A DNA stretch of 64,000 bases from Pseudomonas mendocina (GCF_003008615.1 NZ_CP027657.1:3844001-3908000); one strand, 5' to 3'; positions 1 through 10,130 are shown, counted from the first letter of the stretch. A program made the numbers and translations. Notes: generated by a model from the sequence alone, not told the origin.

Positions 1-686
1 ACCGGTGCGATAGCCGACAGCATCCAGCCCTGGCCTGCTGGGTCGAGATAGACGTCGGTCCAGGTGACCTTGCGCTGCGGGTTGTGGCTGGGCGTGGCGA
101 GGTAATAGAAGTTGTAGTCGGGAATGACCATGTCGTGCGGGTACTGGTGCAACGTGTCGAACCAGGGATAGATGCGGTTGTAGCTATCCCAGCTGTTGAA
201 ATAGATGCTGGCGATCAACGGGTTGTGCCGGACGGTTTCTCGCATGAACGGGTCGAGGTGCGCCAGGCGCGCCACCTTGTTCATGTCTTGCTGCTGCAAT
301 GGCGTGGCGCTGGAGTAGAAGGAGGCTGCGCCGCCGTCGTCCTTCTCACTGTAGCGAACGCCGCCTGGGCTGGTTGCCAGGGGGGCGGGGGGAATTGGGC
401 GCGTATCGCGCAGGGCTTCCTGGGTGAGCGTGGCGTAGGTCGCGGTCAGTCGGGCGATGTGACCGAGTTCGCTGCGGATCAGGTGGGCTTCTTGGGTGGC
501 CGAGGTCTGCAGGTCGCTCAGTGCCATTTCCCGGAGGTAATTGATCTGGGCGTCGCGGATCGAAACGTTGGTCAGCAAGTAGATGCTGATCAGCGCGGTT
601 TCCACCAGGATCAGCGGGATCAGTGCCGTTTGTACGAAGGCTCGCCATATCCATGTCCGAAGACTGACTTTGCTGCCTTTTTGCAC
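1..686 (-). CDS. Membrane sensor protein, N-terminal part (cut by window edge)
   Basis: The first 228 or so residues of a protein that continues off the left edge. A GTG start follows a CAGGAG ribosome-binding site at 8-base spacing. Residues about 13-38 form one hydrophobic membrane segment, followed by a long predicted extracytoplasmic region containing a helix with RDAQINYLREMALSDLQ and aromatic motifs such as NSWDSYNRIYPWFD and PDYNFYYLATP. That arrangement is typical of dCache periplasmic sensing domains. The output domain (histidine kinase, GGDEF or chemoreceptor) lies outside the window, so the signalling class is unknown; a hybrid histidine kinase is my best guess from the family. It is transcribed away from the FKBP gene. 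Confidence 0.6.
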   Translation of the reverse strand, partial: MQKGSKVSLRTWIWRAFVQTALIPLILVETALISIYLLTNVSIRDAQINYLREMALSDLQTSATQEAHLIRSELGHIARLTATYATLTQEALRDTRPIPPAPLATSPGGVRYSEKDDGGAASFYSSATPLQQQDMNKVARLAHLDPFMRETVRHNPLIASIYFNSWDSYNRIYPWFDTLHQYPHDMVIPDYNFYYLATPSHNPQRKVTWTDVYLDPAGQGWMLSAIAP

Positions 687-912
687 GACGCACGCTCCTG
701 GCCTCTAGGGCTAGAACGAAATAATGGCCACATGATGGCTTTTCTTTGATTAAGTGAACCTTAGCTAAAGGTAGTAGGTGTTGCGTCAGATCAACTGAGG
801 AAAGGTGAGTGTCATCAGCATGAGGGGCATGAGGCGCGTTGCCGGACGCTTGGTGTCGGGTGGTTCTGTGCTAGTCTGGCCGGCCTTTTTGCAGCCCCAA
901 GCGGAGCCTTTC

Positions 913-1542
913 ATGTCCGAACTCACCTTCAGCCCCGATCTGTCCTCCGATGAGGGCCGCGTCAGCTACGGCATCGGTCGCCAACTCGGCGGTCAACTGC
1001 GCGACAACCCGCCGCCCGGCGTGAGCCTGGAAGCCATCCTGGCTGGCGTGACCGACGCGTTCAGCGGCCAGGCAAGCCGTGTTTCCGAGGCTGAACTGTC
1101 GGCCAGCTTCCAGGTGATCCGCGAAGTGATGCAGGCCGAAGCTGCTGCCAAGGCCGAAGCGGCTGCCGGCGAAGGTCGTGCTTACCTGACCGAAAACGCC
1201 AAGCGTGAAGGTGTGACCGTATTGCCGTCGGGCCTGCAGTACGAAGTGTTGGTAGCCGGCGAGGGCGCCAAGCCATCGGCCGAAGACCAGGTGCGCACCC
1301 ACTACCATGGCACGCTGATCGACGGCACCGTGTTCGACAGCTCCTACGAGCGTGGCCAGCCGGCCGAATTCCCGGTAGGTGGTGTGATCCCGGGTTGGGT
1401 CGAGGCACTGCAACTGATGGGCACCGGCAGCAAGTGGCGTCTGCACGTACCGAGCGAGCAGGCCTACGGCGCGCAGGGCGTCGGCAGCATTCCGCCGCAC
1501 AGCGTGTTGGTGTTCGATGTCGAGCTGCTCGACATTCTGTAA
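913..1542 (+). CDS. fklB: FKBP-type peptidyl-prolyl cis-trans isomerase (FklB/Mip-like)
   Basis: 209 residues. Residues 1-95 are a helical dimerisation domain (FKBP_N; the phrase SYGIGRQLGGQL is typical) and about 115-209 the FKBP catalytic domain, with the hallmark GTVFDSSYERG, the VIPGWVEAL segment and the C-terminal FDVELLDIL. It catalyses prolyl isomerisation in protein folding. There is no signal peptide, so a cytoplasmic location is likely, as for FklB. The start at 913 was chosen over the upstream in-frame ATG at 805 because GGAG lies just ahead of it and the encoded product begins as the family does. It is a single gene followed by a strong hairpin terminator. Confidence 0.9.
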   Translation: MSELTFSPDLSSDEGRVSYGIGRQLGGQLRDNPPPGVSLEAILAGVTDAFSGQASRVSEAELSASFQVIREVMQAEAAAKAEAAAGEGRAYLTENAKREGVTVLPSGLQYEVLVAGEGAKPSAEDQVRTHYHGTLIDGTVFDSSYERGQPAEFPVGGVIPGWVEALQLMGTGSKWRLHVPSEQAYGAQGVGSIPPHSVLVFDVELLDIL

Positions 1543-1556
1543 GAGATCGCGGTATC

Positions 1557-1644
1557 GGTGCGCACGGCGCACCCTACGAAGCGGGGCGCCCTGGTGACAG
1601 GGCGCCCCGTTTGCGTTTCTCCAGGTAGGGTGCGCTGCGCGCAC
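1557..1644. repeat. Dispersed GTAGGGTGCGC-type inverted repeat flanking the terminator
   Basis: The left arm GGTGCGCACGGCGCACCCTAC (1557-1577) and right arm GTAGGGTGCGCTGCGCGCAC (1625-1644) are inverted relative to one another and enclose the fklB terminator. The same core recurs near 27.2, 32.5 and 46.1 kb in this window, always between genes. Confidence 0.7.
1582..1618 (+). terminator. Rho-independent terminator after fklB
   Basis: A 12-base-pair GC-rich stem (CGGGGCGCCCTG with CAGGGCGCCCCG) around a GTGA loop, followed by TTTGCGTTT. It lies about 40 bases after the fklB stop and between two arms of a dispersed repeat. Confidence 0.75.
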
Positions 1645-1685
1645 AGGGTAATGACGAAGATCCGTCCATGCTCACCGGGAGCACT

Positions 1686-1913
1686 TCAGGGCCGCAAGGC
1701 CCGCGCGTAGCAGTAGAGAAACAGGCTGCGTACCAGCTCCTTGAGCACACTGGGCTCGCTGGAGTTCAGTTCGTGCAGATCCAGGTCACCCTGGTCGCGC
1801 AGTTCGTCCAGCGCTTCTTCTTCGAGCATGGCGCAGACTTCGCCGGTTTCGCGATTGAGGATGCGCAGATAAGGATGTGGCCGATCCAGCCAGGCATCGA
1901 TCAGGTAGGTCAT
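1686..1913 (-). CDS. Conserved small protein of unknown function
   Basis: 75 residues, beginning MTYLIDAWLDRPHPYLRI and rich in acidic residues (EEEALDELRDQGDLDLHEL), with a more hydrophobic C-terminus. An AAGGAGAACTGCC sequence precedes the ATG, a near-ideal ribosome-binding site, which supports real translation. I recognise it only as a type of short protein conserved in Pseudomonas; no domain or catalytic motif is visible and no function can be assigned. It is soluble, with no signal peptide. It stands alone between fklB and the efflux genes. Confidence 0.7.
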   Translation of the reverse strand: MTYLIDAWLDRPHPYLRILNRETGEVCAMLEEEALDELRDQGDLDLHELNSSEPSVLKELVRSLFLYCYARALRP

Positions 1914-2241
1914 GGCAGTTCTCCTTGGCCGTCTTTACGTAACTGAGAATAATTCCTATTACATAAATAGCAAGGATTAATTGAGACCTTCTGTCGTTTG
2001 CCTGTTAGCAACGGCTAAGTTCTGCTGCCGATTTACATGGTCGTACTCGCGGTAGGGCGTACCGGGCGTCGCTCCGTTCGCGAAGCAGTACGCCGCTGGA
2101 TTTGCGAGGTGACGAAGAAAGGCGGACTGTTCGCTTCGCTACGAGCGGTCGGCGGCCCGATCCGGCCTACGAGTGGTCGGCGTTCCGGTTCGCCTGCGCT
2201 TTATGGAAGGAGCCTCTCCCGGGAGGGAGAGGCCAGGTGGA
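1914..2241. other. Intergenic region, no gene
   Basis: 328 bases. The right part contains a perfect palindromic stem GCCTCTCCC/GGGAGAGGC (2212-2233) just past the stop of the RND permease. It may terminate that operon, although no T-run follows. The left part is AT-rich and presumably carries the promoter of the small conserved gene. Short reading frames here have no ribosome-binding site or recognisable product. Confidence 0.5.
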
Positions 2242-5200
2242 TCAATGAGTGGGGGCGGGCTGCGCCTGTTCCTGCGGCTGCGCATCCGGCTTGGCCAGCA
2301 GGCTGTAGACGCAAGGCAGGACGAACAGGGTGAAGGCCGTACCGACGCTCATGCCGGTGGCGATCACCAGGCCGATGTCGAAGCGGCTCACCGCACCGGC
2401 ACCGGTGGCGAGGATCAGCGGCACCATGCCGAATACCATGGCTGCGGTGGTCATCAGTACCGGACGCAAGCGAATGGAGGCAGCTTCCTCGATGGCTTCG
2501 CGTACCGGCAGGCCTTTCTCGCGGCGCAACTGGTTGGCGAACTCGACGATGAGGATGCCGTGCTTGCTGATCAGGCCGATCAGCGTCACCAGGCCCACCT
2601 GGGTGTAGATGTTCATGGTCGAGAAGCCGAGGAAGATCGGAATCAGCGCACCGCAGATCGACAGCGGTACGGTGACCAGAATCACCAGCGGGTCGCGGAA
2701 GCTCTCGAACTGCGCCGCCAGCACCAGGAAGATGATCGCCAGCGCCAGACCGAAGGTGAGGAACAGCGCGCTGCCTTCCTGCACATACTGGCGCGAGGCG
2801 CCGGCGTAGTCGTAGCTGTAGCCGCGCGGTGCTTCTTCTTGGGTGATCTTGGTCACCGTGTCGATGGCCTCGCCCATGCTGGCGATCGGGAAGCCCTGGA
2901 TGATCACCGAGTTGAGCTGCTGGAACTGGTTCAATCGGGTCGGTCGGGCGCGGTCGCTGATGCTGATCAGCGTGCCCAGCGGCACCATCTGGCCGCTCTC
3001 GCTGCGCACGTAGTAGCTGTCGAGCCAGCCCGGATTGTCGCGGTAGGCGCGCTCCACCTGGGCGATCACCTTGTAGCTGCGACCGTCGATGGTGAAGCGG
3101 TTGATCTCGCCCTCGCCGAGCAGGCTGGACAGGGTGCTGCCCAGGTCTTCCATGGACACGCCCATCTGCGCGGCTTTCTCGCGGTCGATGTCGACGACGA
3201 TTTCCGGCTTGTCGAAGGCCAGGTCGATGTCGAGGAAGGCGAACTTGCCCGACTCCTGAGCGCGTGCCTTGACCCGTTCGGCCACCTGCAGCAGCGACTC
3301 GTAGTCGTTCGGCGTGTTGATCACGAACTGGAAGGGCAAGCCCTCGCCGGTTCCCGGCAGCGATGGCAGGTTGAAGCCGAAGATCTGCAGGCCGGGAATC
3401 TGGTTGAGCTTGGCCTGCACCTCCGGAAGGATTTCCATCTGCGTGCGTTCGCGCTCGTTCCAGGGTTGTAGCAGGAAGCCGCCGATACCCGACTGTACGC
3501 CGTTGAAGCCATTGATCTGGAACGACGAGTAGTACTCGGGGAAGGTCTTGAAGATCTCCACGAACTGGTCGGTGTAGCCGTTGATGTAGTCCAGGTTGGT
3601 TGGCTGCGGTGACTGGGTCATCATGAATACGATGCCCTGGTCTTCCTCGGGCGCCAGTTCGCTCTGGGTGAAACTGAGCAGCACCGGAATCAAGGCCATC
3701 ACGATCAGGCCGAACACGATCACCACCGGGCGGGTGTTGAGGGTGCCGTGCAGGGCCTTCTGGTAGCGGGTCTTGAGCCTGTCGAAGATCATGTCCAGGC
3801 GATGCGCAAGGCCCGAGGGGTTCTCCTCGTGGCGCAGCAGCTTGGCGCACATCATCGGCGACAGGGTCAGGGCGACGATGCCGGAGATGATCACCGCGCC
3901 TGCCAGGGTCAGGGCGAATTCCTTGAACAGCGCGCCGGTCAGGCCTTCGAGGAAGCCGATGGGCGCGTACACCGCGGCCAGGGTGATGGTCATCGAGATC
4001 ACCGGCACGGCGATCTCGCGGGCGCCTTCGATAGCTGCATCGAACGGCGTCTTGCCTTCCTCGATATGGCGGTGAATGTTTTCCACCACGACGATGGCGT
4101 CGTCCACCACCAGGCCGATGGCCAGCACCATGGCCAGCAGCGTCAGCAGATTGATCGAGTAGCCCATCAGTTGCATGAAGAACAGCACGCCGATCATCGA
4201 CAGCGGAATGGTGATCACCGGGATCAGCACCGAGCGGAAGGCGCCGAGGAACAGGAACACCACGACGATGACGATCAGCACCGCTTCGATCAGGGTCTTG
4301 ACCACTTCGTCGATGGACGCCTGGATGAACTCGGTGGCGTCGTAGGCGATGGCCACCTTGAGGTTCGGTGGCAGTTGCGCCTCCAGATCCGGCAGGGCGG
4401 CGCGCACGTGCTTGATCACGTCCAGCGGGTTGGCGCTCGGCGTGCCCTTGATGGCGATGTACACCGAGGGGATGCCGTCGAAGGAGCTGATCGAGTTGTA
4501 GTTCTCCGCACCCATTTCCACGCGGGCGATGTCACGCACTTGCACGCGGGTGTCGCCGACCGTCTTCACCGGGATGGCGCCGAAGGCCTCGGCCGATTTC
4601 AGGTCGGTGCTGGCGTTGATGCTGGTGACCACGTACTGGCCCTTCACCTCGCCGGCGGCGGAGAGGAAGTTGTACTTGCGCACCGCGTCGTTGAGGTCGC
4701 CCGCGGTGACGCCGTAGGCGGCCATCTTCACCGGGTCGAGCCACAGGCGCATGGCGAACACCTGGTTGCCGAGGATCTGCGCCTCGGCCATGCCGGGCAG
4801 GGTGGCCAGCTTGGGTTGGATCACGCGCGACAGGTAGTCGGTGATCTGCGGGTTGGACAGTTCGTCGCTGTAGAAGCTGACGTACATCAGCGCCGAGGCA
4901 TCGGCGGCTTCCTTGGAAAGCACCGGGTCTTCGGCGTTCTGTGGCAGCTGGTTCTTCACCTCGTTGGCCTTGGCCAGCAGCTCGGTGAACAGGCGGTCGG
5001 TGTTGGCACCGATGCGCGCATAGATGGAGATGGTCGACAGGTTCTGCTGGCTCGACGAGGTCATGTAGTCGATGCCTTCCGCGCTGGCCAGGCTCTGCTG
5101 CAGCGGCTGGGTGATGTAGCCCTGGATGGTCTCGGCGTTGGCTCCGGGGTAAGCGGTGGTGACCGTGATCAGGGCGTTTTCCATCTGCGGGTACTGGCGG

Positions 5201-5301
5201 ATGACCAGCTTGCTGAACGCCTGGATACCGAGCAGGACGATCAGCAGGCTGACCACGGTGGCCAGCACGGGGCGACGGATGAACGGATCGGTGAAAGCCA
5301 T
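2242..5301 (-). CDS. RND multidrug efflux permease (HAE1 family, MexN/MexK-like)
   Basis: 1019 residues, normal length for inner-membrane proton/drug antiporters of the AcrB/MexB type. It starts MAFTDPFIRRPVLATVV, with TM1 right after, and shows the pattern of 12 membrane helices with two large periplasmic loops. TM4 carries the proton-relay aspartate pair in the stretch LAIGLVVDDAIVVVENIHRH. TM segments GAVIISGIVALTLSPMMCA and a C-terminal helix ending in polar residues are also typical. It works as a trimer with the fusion protein encoded immediately upstream and an outer-membrane channel such as OprM, which is not encoded here. The sequence is closest in my memory to MexN or MexK of P. aeruginosa; substrates cannot be deduced. 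It is co-transcribed with the fusion protein, with a 62-base gap. Confidence 0.93.
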   Translation of the reverse strand: MAFTDPFIRRPVLATVVSLLIVLLGIQAFSKLVIRQYPQMENALITVTTAYPGANAETIQGYITQPLQQSLASAEGIDYMTSSSQQNLSTISIYARIGANTDRLFTELLAKANEVKNQLPQNAEDPVLSKEAADASALMYVSFYSDELSNPQITDYLSRVIQPKLATLPGMAEAQILGNQVFAMRLWLDPVKMAAYGVTAGDLNDAVRKYNFLSAAGEVKGQYVVTSINASTDLKSAEAFGAIPVKTVGDTRVQVRDIARVEMGAENYNSISSFDGIPSVYIAIKGTPSANPLDVIKHVRAALPDLEAQLPPNLKVAIAYDATEFIQASIDEVVKTLIEAVLIVIVVVFLFLGAFRSVLIPVITIPLSMIGVLFFMQLMGYSINLLTLLAMVLAIGLVVDDAIVVVENIHRHIEEGKTPFDAAIEGAREIAVPVISMTITLAAVYAPIGFLEGLTGALFKEFALTLAGAVIISGIVALTLSPMMCAKLLRHEENPSGLAHRLDMIFDRLKTRYQKALHGTLNTRPVVIVFGLIVMALIPVLLSFTQSELAPEEDQGIVFMMTQSPQPTNLDYINGYTDQFVEIFKTFPEYYSSFQINGFNGVQSGIGGFLLQPWNERERTQMEILPEVQAKLNQIPGLQIFGFNLPSLPGTGEGLPFQFVINTPNDYESLLQVAERVKARAQESGKFAFLDIDLAFDKPEIVVDIDREKAAQMGVSMEDLGSTLSSLLGEGEINRFTIDGRSYKVIAQVERAYRDNPGWLDSYYVRSESGQMVPLGTLISISDRARPTRLNQFQQLNSVIIQGFPIASMGEAIDTVTKITQEEAPRGYSYDYAGASRQYVQEGSALFLTFGLALAIIFLVLAAQFESFRDPLVILVTVPLSICGALIPIFLGFSTMNIYTQVGLVTLIGLISKHGILIVEFANQLRREKGLPVREAIEEAASIRLRPVLMTTAAMVFGMVPLILATGAGAVSRFDIGLVIATGMSVGTAFTLFVLPCVYSLLAKPDAQPQEQAQPAPTH

Positions 5302-5363
5302 GATGATTTCCTTGGCTGTTGCTGCCCCAGACAGCCGCTATTCGACGGCTGCCTGGGGACTTG

Positions 5364-6509
5364 TCAGTTGGGGCTCGGTTCGACGCTGTCGGGCTGCACC
5401 GGGTCGTCGACGATGGCGACGTGGGCGCCGTTGTCCAGCTTCAGCTGGCCGGACGTGACCACCTGCTGGCCGGCTTCCAGGCCCTTGAGGATCATCACGC
5501 GACCGTCACGACGTTCACCGGTCTCGACGAAGCGGCGCTCGACGGCCAATTGCGTCTTGCCATCCGCGTCCTTGACCACCTCACCCTTGTCATCCTTCTT
5601 CTCGCCGATCACGTAGACCGAATTGCCGTACAGGGTGTAGGTGATGGCGGTTTCCGGCACCACGATCACCTGCTCCTCGCTGGGCAGCAGCACCTGCAGG
5701 TTGGCGAACATGCCGGGCAGCAGCTTCTCGTCAGGATTGTTCAGGGTGGCGCGTACCTGCAGGTTGCGGGTCTCGTTCTCCACCTTGGGATTGATCGCGG
5801 CGATCTGCCCTTCGAAGTTCTCGTCCGGGTAGGCGGCGACCTTGAGCAGCACGCGCTGACCGACGCTCAGGCGTGGGGCCTGCTGTTCCGGCAGGAAGAA
5901 GTCCACGTGCAGGCGCGACAGATCCTGCAGGGTGGCGATGGTGGCGCCCGGCGACAGGTAGTTGCCCGGGTCGACCTGGCGAATGCCGATGGTGCCGGCG
6001 AAGGGCGCATTGATGCGCTTCTTGTCCAGCTGTGCCTTGAGCTGGGCGACACTGGCGGTGGCTTTCTGCAGGGTCGAGGCCAGGCGGTCGAACTCGCTCT
6101 TGGAGATGTTCGAGCGGCTGACCAGGCTACGGCCACGCTCGTACTCGATCTGCGCCAGGCTGCGCTCGGCCTCGGCAGTGGCCAGGCTGGCGCGTTCCAC
6201 TTCGCTGTCGAGCTGGATCAGCGGCTGGCCGAGGGTGACCTTCTGCCCGGATTCGAACAGCACTTCGCGCACGATACCGTCCACTTCCGCAGCCAGATCC
6301 ACGCCCTGAAACGCCTTGAGCGTGCCGATGGCCGGCAGGCGCCCCTGCCAGGGTTGTTGCCTGGCGGTGGCGGCAGACACACTGATGGCCGGCTGTGGCG
6401 CCGAGAACATCTGGATCTGCTGGTAGATGGAGAAGCCTTTGTAGGCGGCGAGGGCGAGTACTACGAGCAGTACCACACCGAGCATGATGAGCATGCGACG
6501 GAGCAACAT
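5364..6509 (-). CDS. RND efflux membrane fusion protein (HlyD/AcrA family)
   Basis: 381 residues. It has one N-terminal hydrophobic segment (MLIMLGVVLLVVLALAAY) anchoring or exporting it. The lipoyl halves follow (GTLKAFQGVDLAAEVDGIV and APFAGTIGIRQVDPGNYL), separated by a coiled-coil hairpin. Beta-barrel and membrane-proximal domains then carry VNP-type residues (INPKVENETRNLQVRA and LLPGMFANLQV). It bridges the RND permease to an outer-membrane channel across the periplasm. I chose the ATG at 6509 because AAGGAAA precedes it; the longer frame from 6590 adds residues that do not look like this family. It is the first gene of a two-gene operon with the permease. No regulator or outer-membrane factor is adjacent. 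Confidence 0.92.
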   Translation of the reverse strand: MLLRRMLIMLGVVLLVVLALAAYKGFSIYQQIQMFSAPQPAISVSAATARQQPWQGRLPAIGTLKAFQGVDLAAEVDGIVREVLFESGQKVTLGQPLIQLDSEVERASLATAEAERSLAQIEYERGRSLVSRSNISKSEFDRLASTLQKATASVAQLKAQLDKKRINAPFAGTIGIRQVDPGNYLSPGATIATLQDLSRLHVDFFLPEQQAPRLSVGQRVLLKVAAYPDENFEGQIAAINPKVENETRNLQVRATLNNPDEKLLPGMFANLQVLLPSEEQVIVVPETAITYTLYGNSVYVIGEKKDDKGEVVKDADGKTQLAVERRFVETGERRDGRVMILKGLEAGQQVVTSGQLKLDNGAHVAIVDDPVQPDSVEPSPN

Positions 6510-6643
6510 ATTCCGTTTCCTTGGCAAGCAGAGAGAGGGCCTGGGAATAGGCAAGAGAGGCACCTTAGTGCCAGAAACCCTGGCTGTCAAAGCGTCTCGT
6601 GCGTATGCCGTGGCACCTCCCTGTGCGCGGCTCTGGCGGGGGC

Positions 6644-8266
6644 TCAGGAGCCCAGTCGGCGGGTCACTTCGCCCAGCTCGCCGGAGAGCTGGTGCAGGGT
6701 GTGACTGGCGGTCTGGGTGCGGCCGACGTTGTCCTGGTTAGCGCTGGCGATGGCAGTCAGCTCGGTGAGGTTGCGCGAGATATCCTCGGCCACCGAGGTC
6801 TGTTCTTCGGCGGCGGTGGCGATCTGCCGGTTCATGTCGCGTATCGCCTCCACCGCCGTGGTGATGCGCTGCAGCATGGCGCCGGCCTCGGTGACCTGGG
6901 TGACGCCCTGTTCGCTGCGCTGCTGGCCACTTTCGATGGCGCGTACGGCATTCAGTGCGCCACTCTGCACGGTGTTGATGATCTGATTGATCTCGGCAGT
7001 GGACTCGGCCGTGCGCTGGGCCAGGTGCCGCACTTCGTCGGCGACCACGGCGAAGCCGCGGCCCTGTTCCCCGGCACGGGCAGCTTCGATGGCGGCGTTG
7101 AGTGCCAGCAGGTTGGTCTGTTCGGCGATGCCGCGGATCACTTCCAGTACCTTGCCGATACGCCCGCTGTCGCTTTCCAGGCGACGAATCACCTCGGCGG
7201 TATTGGCGATCTCGCCACGGATGTCTGTGATGGTGGCGATGGTCGATTGCATCACGCTGCCGCCCTGGCGTGCCGAGTCGTCGGCATCGTTGGCCGCCTG
7301 CGCGGCATCAGCGGCATGGCGTGCCACTTCCTGAGCGGTCGCGGACATCTCGTGCATGGCGGTGGCGACCTGGTCGGTGCGTTCGAACTGTTCGTTCACG
7401 CCTTCGGTCATGCGTGAGGCGATGGCGTTCAGTTCGCTGCTGGCGCTATCGAGATTCTGGGTGCTGTGGTGCAGGCGCTCCGTGGTGCTGGCGAGGAAGT
7501 CTCGCAGCTTGTTGGCGGCGCGGGCCAGCAGACCCAGTTCGTCCTGACGGGCGCTTTCCACGCGTTGGCCGAACTGGCCGTGGCTGAGTTGATTGACATG
7601 GCCGATCAGGTGGCGAATAGGGATGATCAGGTTGCGGTTGACCAGCCACAGGCTGAATACGGCGATCACCAGCGCGGCGGCAAGCATCAGCAGGGTGCCA
7701 CTGAGGATGGTACTGGTGGCGCTGGCATTGATCTGTTCGGCACGGCTCAGGCTCTGTTGGTGCAGCTGTTCGACCAGTGTCGTCATCTGCTCGCTGGCGG
7801 CGCGGTCGATACCTTTGACGGCTTCGTCTCCTGCCTTGGGATCGGCTCCCGCCGCCACGAAGGCGTCGCGCCCCTTGCGGTAGTTGTTGCCGAGGGTCTG
7901 GTGCTCGTTACGCAGGCGCTCGACCTGAGCCTTGAGTGCCGGCTCGGTGGCATTCACCTGGATCAACTGGCCCAGAATGTCCTGCACCTTGCGTTCCTGC
8001 GCTTCGAACTGGCCCCAGTAGCGCTGCAGGTTGGTGCTGTCCTGGCCGCGCAGTAGCACGTTCTTCCATTCCTGTACCTGGGTCTTGAACTCGACGTTGG
8101 CCGCATCGATCAGCCGTGACGACTGCAGGGGGCCATCGAGGAGGCCGCGATAGGACTGGATGCCGCCGGAAAGGAAACTGAAACAGGCCAGGGCGGTGAT
8201 CAGGATCAGCGCCAGGCTGCCACCGAGCAGAGCGAGAATCTGCGCGCGCAGGGATTTTTTCAGCAT
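6644..8266 (-). CDS. Methyl-accepting chemotaxis protein
   Basis: 540 residues. TM1 (about 9-31) is followed by a periplasmic helical ligand domain of roughly 160 residues that resembles the 4-helix-bundle class. TM2 lies at about 188-208 ([21 protein letters not shown]), then a HAMP domain, then a cytoplasmic signalling domain. The highly conserved hairpin tip [20 protein letters not shown] and [17 protein letters not shown] are both present. It binds CheW and CheA and controls flagellar rotation in response to an unknown ligand. It lacks the C-terminal pentapeptide used to tether CheR. The ATG at 8266 has GAGG upstream, which favours it over GTG at 8275. It is a single gene. Confidence 0.93.
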   Translation of the reverse strand: MLKKSLRAQILALLGGSLALILITALACFSFLSGGIQSYRGLLDGPLQSSRLIDAANVEFKTQVQEWKNVLLRGQDSTNLQRYWGQFEAQERKVQDILGQLIQVNATEPALKAQVERLRNEHQTLGNNYRKGRDAFVAAGADPKAGDEAVKGIDRAASEQMTTLVEQLHQQSLSRAEQINASATSTILSGTLLMLAAALVIAVFSLWLVNRNLIIPIRHLIGHVNQLSHGQFGQRVESARQDELGLLARAANKLRDFLASTTERLHHSTQNLDSASSELNAIASRMTEGVNEQFERTDQVATAMHEMSATAQEVARHAADAAQAANDADDSARQGGSVMQSTIATITDIRGEIANTAEVIRRLESDSGRIGKVLEVIRGIAEQTNLLALNAAIEAARAGEQGRGFAVVADEVRHLAQRTAESTAEINQIINTVQSGALNAVRAIESGQQRSEQGVTQVTEAGAMLQRITTAVEAIRDMNRQIATAAEEQTSVAEDISRNLTELTAIASANQDNVGRTQTASHTLHQLSGELGEVTRRLGS

Positions 8267-8510
8267 GAGGGGCACGCCTCGGGAAATGGGGAAGGGTGGG
8301 GCGCTCCTTGGCGGAGCGCTGCCGTGTGGATATCCATTTCACCGAGCCGACTGCTGCGCACACCTGTGCCGGCTTTTGGCCTTATTTGATAACAGTTCGA
8401 TGACAGTAATATGTCAGTGTCGTGTCGCTTCGTCGGTTGAGCCGGTTTCTGTGACCAAGCGAACCTGGCTCACCATGGAAGCCACGGCCTATCCATAGGC
8501 ATGGCTGGCA

Positions 8511-9899
8511 TCATTCCCGTCCCAGGCTCGGCCGTTTGGGATCGTACTGCCACCCCGGCACCAGGTACTGCATGGCCATGGCGTCGTCGCGCGCGCCGTT
8601 GGCTACTTTCTTGTACAGCTCATGGGCGGCCATGATCCGCTGCATATCCGGTTCGATGCCGAGCCCTGGGCGATCCGGCACTTGTACCTGGCCACCGACG
8701 ATCTGCAGGGGCTCGCGGGTCAAACGCTCTTCGCCTTCCTGCCAGATCCAGTGGGTGTCGATGGCAGTGACGCGGCCGGGCACGGCTGCGGCGGCATGGG
8801 TGAACATGGCCAGGGAGATGTCGAAGTGGTTGTTGGAGTGCGAGCCCCAGGTCAGGCCGAACTCCTCGCATACCTGACCGAGGCGTACGGCGCCCTGCAT
8901 GGTCCAGAAGTGCGGGTCGGCCAGCGGTATGTCTACGGCCTCCAGGCGTAGTGAGTGGCCCATCTGCCGCCAGTCGGTGGCGACCATGTTGGTGGCGGTG
9001 GGAATGCCGGTGGCGCGTTTGAACTCGGCCATTACCTCGCGGCCGGAATAGCCGTTCTCCGGGCCGCAGGGATCTTCGGCATACGCCAGTACGTGGCCCT
9101 GGCCTTTGCACAGGGCGATGGCCTCGTCCAGCGACCAGGCACCATTGGGGTCGAGGGTGACGCGGGCATCGGGGAAGCGCGCCTTGATCGCGCGGATGGC
9201 GTCCATCTCCTCTTCGCCACGCATGACGCCGCCCTTGAGCTTGAAGTCGTTGAAGCCGTAACGGGCATGCGCGGCCTCGGCCAGGCGAGCGATGGCCTCG
9301 GGCGTCATCGCGGCCTGGTGGCGCAGGTGATACCAGTCATCCGGTGAACCCTGGCCGGCGAGGTAGGGCAGGTCGGTGCGCTGGCGCTCTCCTATATAGA
9401 AGAGGTAAGCGAGCATGGGCACGCTGTCGCGTTGCTGACCGCTGCCGAGCAGCTCGGCAACAGGGACGTCCAGATGCTGGCCCAACAAGTCGAGCAGGGC
9501 GGCTTCGACGGCGGTGATCACGTTGTCCAGGCGCAGGTTGATCTCATGTGGTTGCTTCAGCACCCGCGCTTCGGACTCCGAGGTGACCTGGTGCTGGGTG
9601 GTCTGCGGCCCCTTGGCCGGCCCGGCGATGGCCTGGCGCAGTCTGTTGAGGATGCGGTTGTAGCGCCCGACGGGCTGGCCGATCACCAGATCGCGGCAGC
9701 GTTCCAGCGCCTGACGAATGCCTTCGCCGCCTGGCACTTCGCCGCAGCCGGTACGTCCGGCGCTGTCCTTGAGCAGCACCAGGTTACGGGTGAAGTAGGG
9801 CGCGTGGGCACCGCAGAGGTTGAGCAGCATGCTGTCGTGACCGGCGACGGGGATGACGTGCATGTCGGTGATCAGAGGCGTGGCAGAGGTAACGTGCAT
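8511..9899 (-). CDS. Glucarate dehydratase paralogue (enolase superfamily)
   Basis: 462 residues, a paralogue of the GudD encoded at 12954-14303, with most stretches alignable without gaps. It keeps the catalytic set of glucarate dehydratase: KLK (FKLKGG), the metal-binding aspartate in VTLDPNGAW, glutamate in YAEDPCG, the ATNM asparagine and the GSHSNNHFD histidine. It should therefore dehydrate D-glucarate (or L-idarate) to 5-keto-4-deoxy-D-glucarate. Compared with the partner it carries an insertion of about 14 residues near residue 95-115 (around [19 protein letters not shown]). It is transcribed divergently from kdgD across a 513-base regulatory region. It could have shifted substrate preference, or serve only as a partner subunit as E. 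coli GudX is thought to do. Confidence 0.88.
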   Translation of the reverse strand: MHVTSATPLITDMHVIPVAGHDSMLLNLCGAHAPYFTRNLVLLKDSAGRTGCGEVPGGEGIRQALERCRDLVIGQPVGRYNRILNRLRQAIAGPAKGPQTTQHQVTSESEARVLKQPHEINLRLDNVITAVEAALLDLLGQHLDVPVAELLGSGQQRDSVPMLAYLFYIGERQRTDLPYLAGQGSPDDWYHLRHQAAMTPEAIARLAEAAHARYGFNDFKLKGGVMRGEEEMDAIRAIKARFPDARVTLDPNGAWSLDEAIALCKGQGHVLAYAEDPCGPENGYSGREVMAEFKRATGIPTATNMVATDWRQMGHSLRLEAVDIPLADPHFWTMQGAVRLGQVCEEFGLTWGSHSNNHFDISLAMFTHAAAAVPGRVTAIDTHWIWQEGEERLTREPLQIVGGQVQVPDRPGLGIEPDMQRIMAAHELYKKVANGARDDAMAMQYLVPGWQYDPKRPSLGRE

Positions 9900-10130
9900 C
9901 TAGAGGGCTCCGAGCGTGATGCGGCCGATGGCCGTTGTGGCGAAGGTGCTGATCAGGGCGGCTGTCGTGGCTGGTGCACGAAACGAGACGAGCAGGGTGT
10001 GGCGTTCGTTGCGACGAGCAGGGCGCGAGCCAGTGGAGCTGGCGTTGGCGGGAAGGCATGGACGTGGCCATGAGCCGAAACGTGCAGGGGAGGTCGAGGG
10101 CATGACCTGGGCCTTGGATATTGTTATATG

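Noticed and set aside
2212..2233. Palindrome after the RND permease as a definite terminator
   Set aside because: The stem is good but no T-run follows on the minus strand, so I list it only as part of the intergenic region.
2201..3850. Open frame of 549 codons on the minus strand, overlapping the RND permease in another frame
   Set aside because: It is Arg/Pro/Gln-rich, has no domain, and is explained by codon bias of the RND permease gene.
3748..5616. Long open frame of 622 codons on the plus strand
   Set aside because: It lies antisense to the RND permease and fusion genes, has low-complexity His/Gln/Asp/Gly-rich composition typical of antisense frames in GC-rich DNA, and shows no domain.
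8301..8322. GCGCTCC/GGAGCGC hairpin upstream of the chemoreceptor gene
   Set aside because: Short, with no T-run and no second copy seen; it could be a weak terminator or chance, so no function is claimed.
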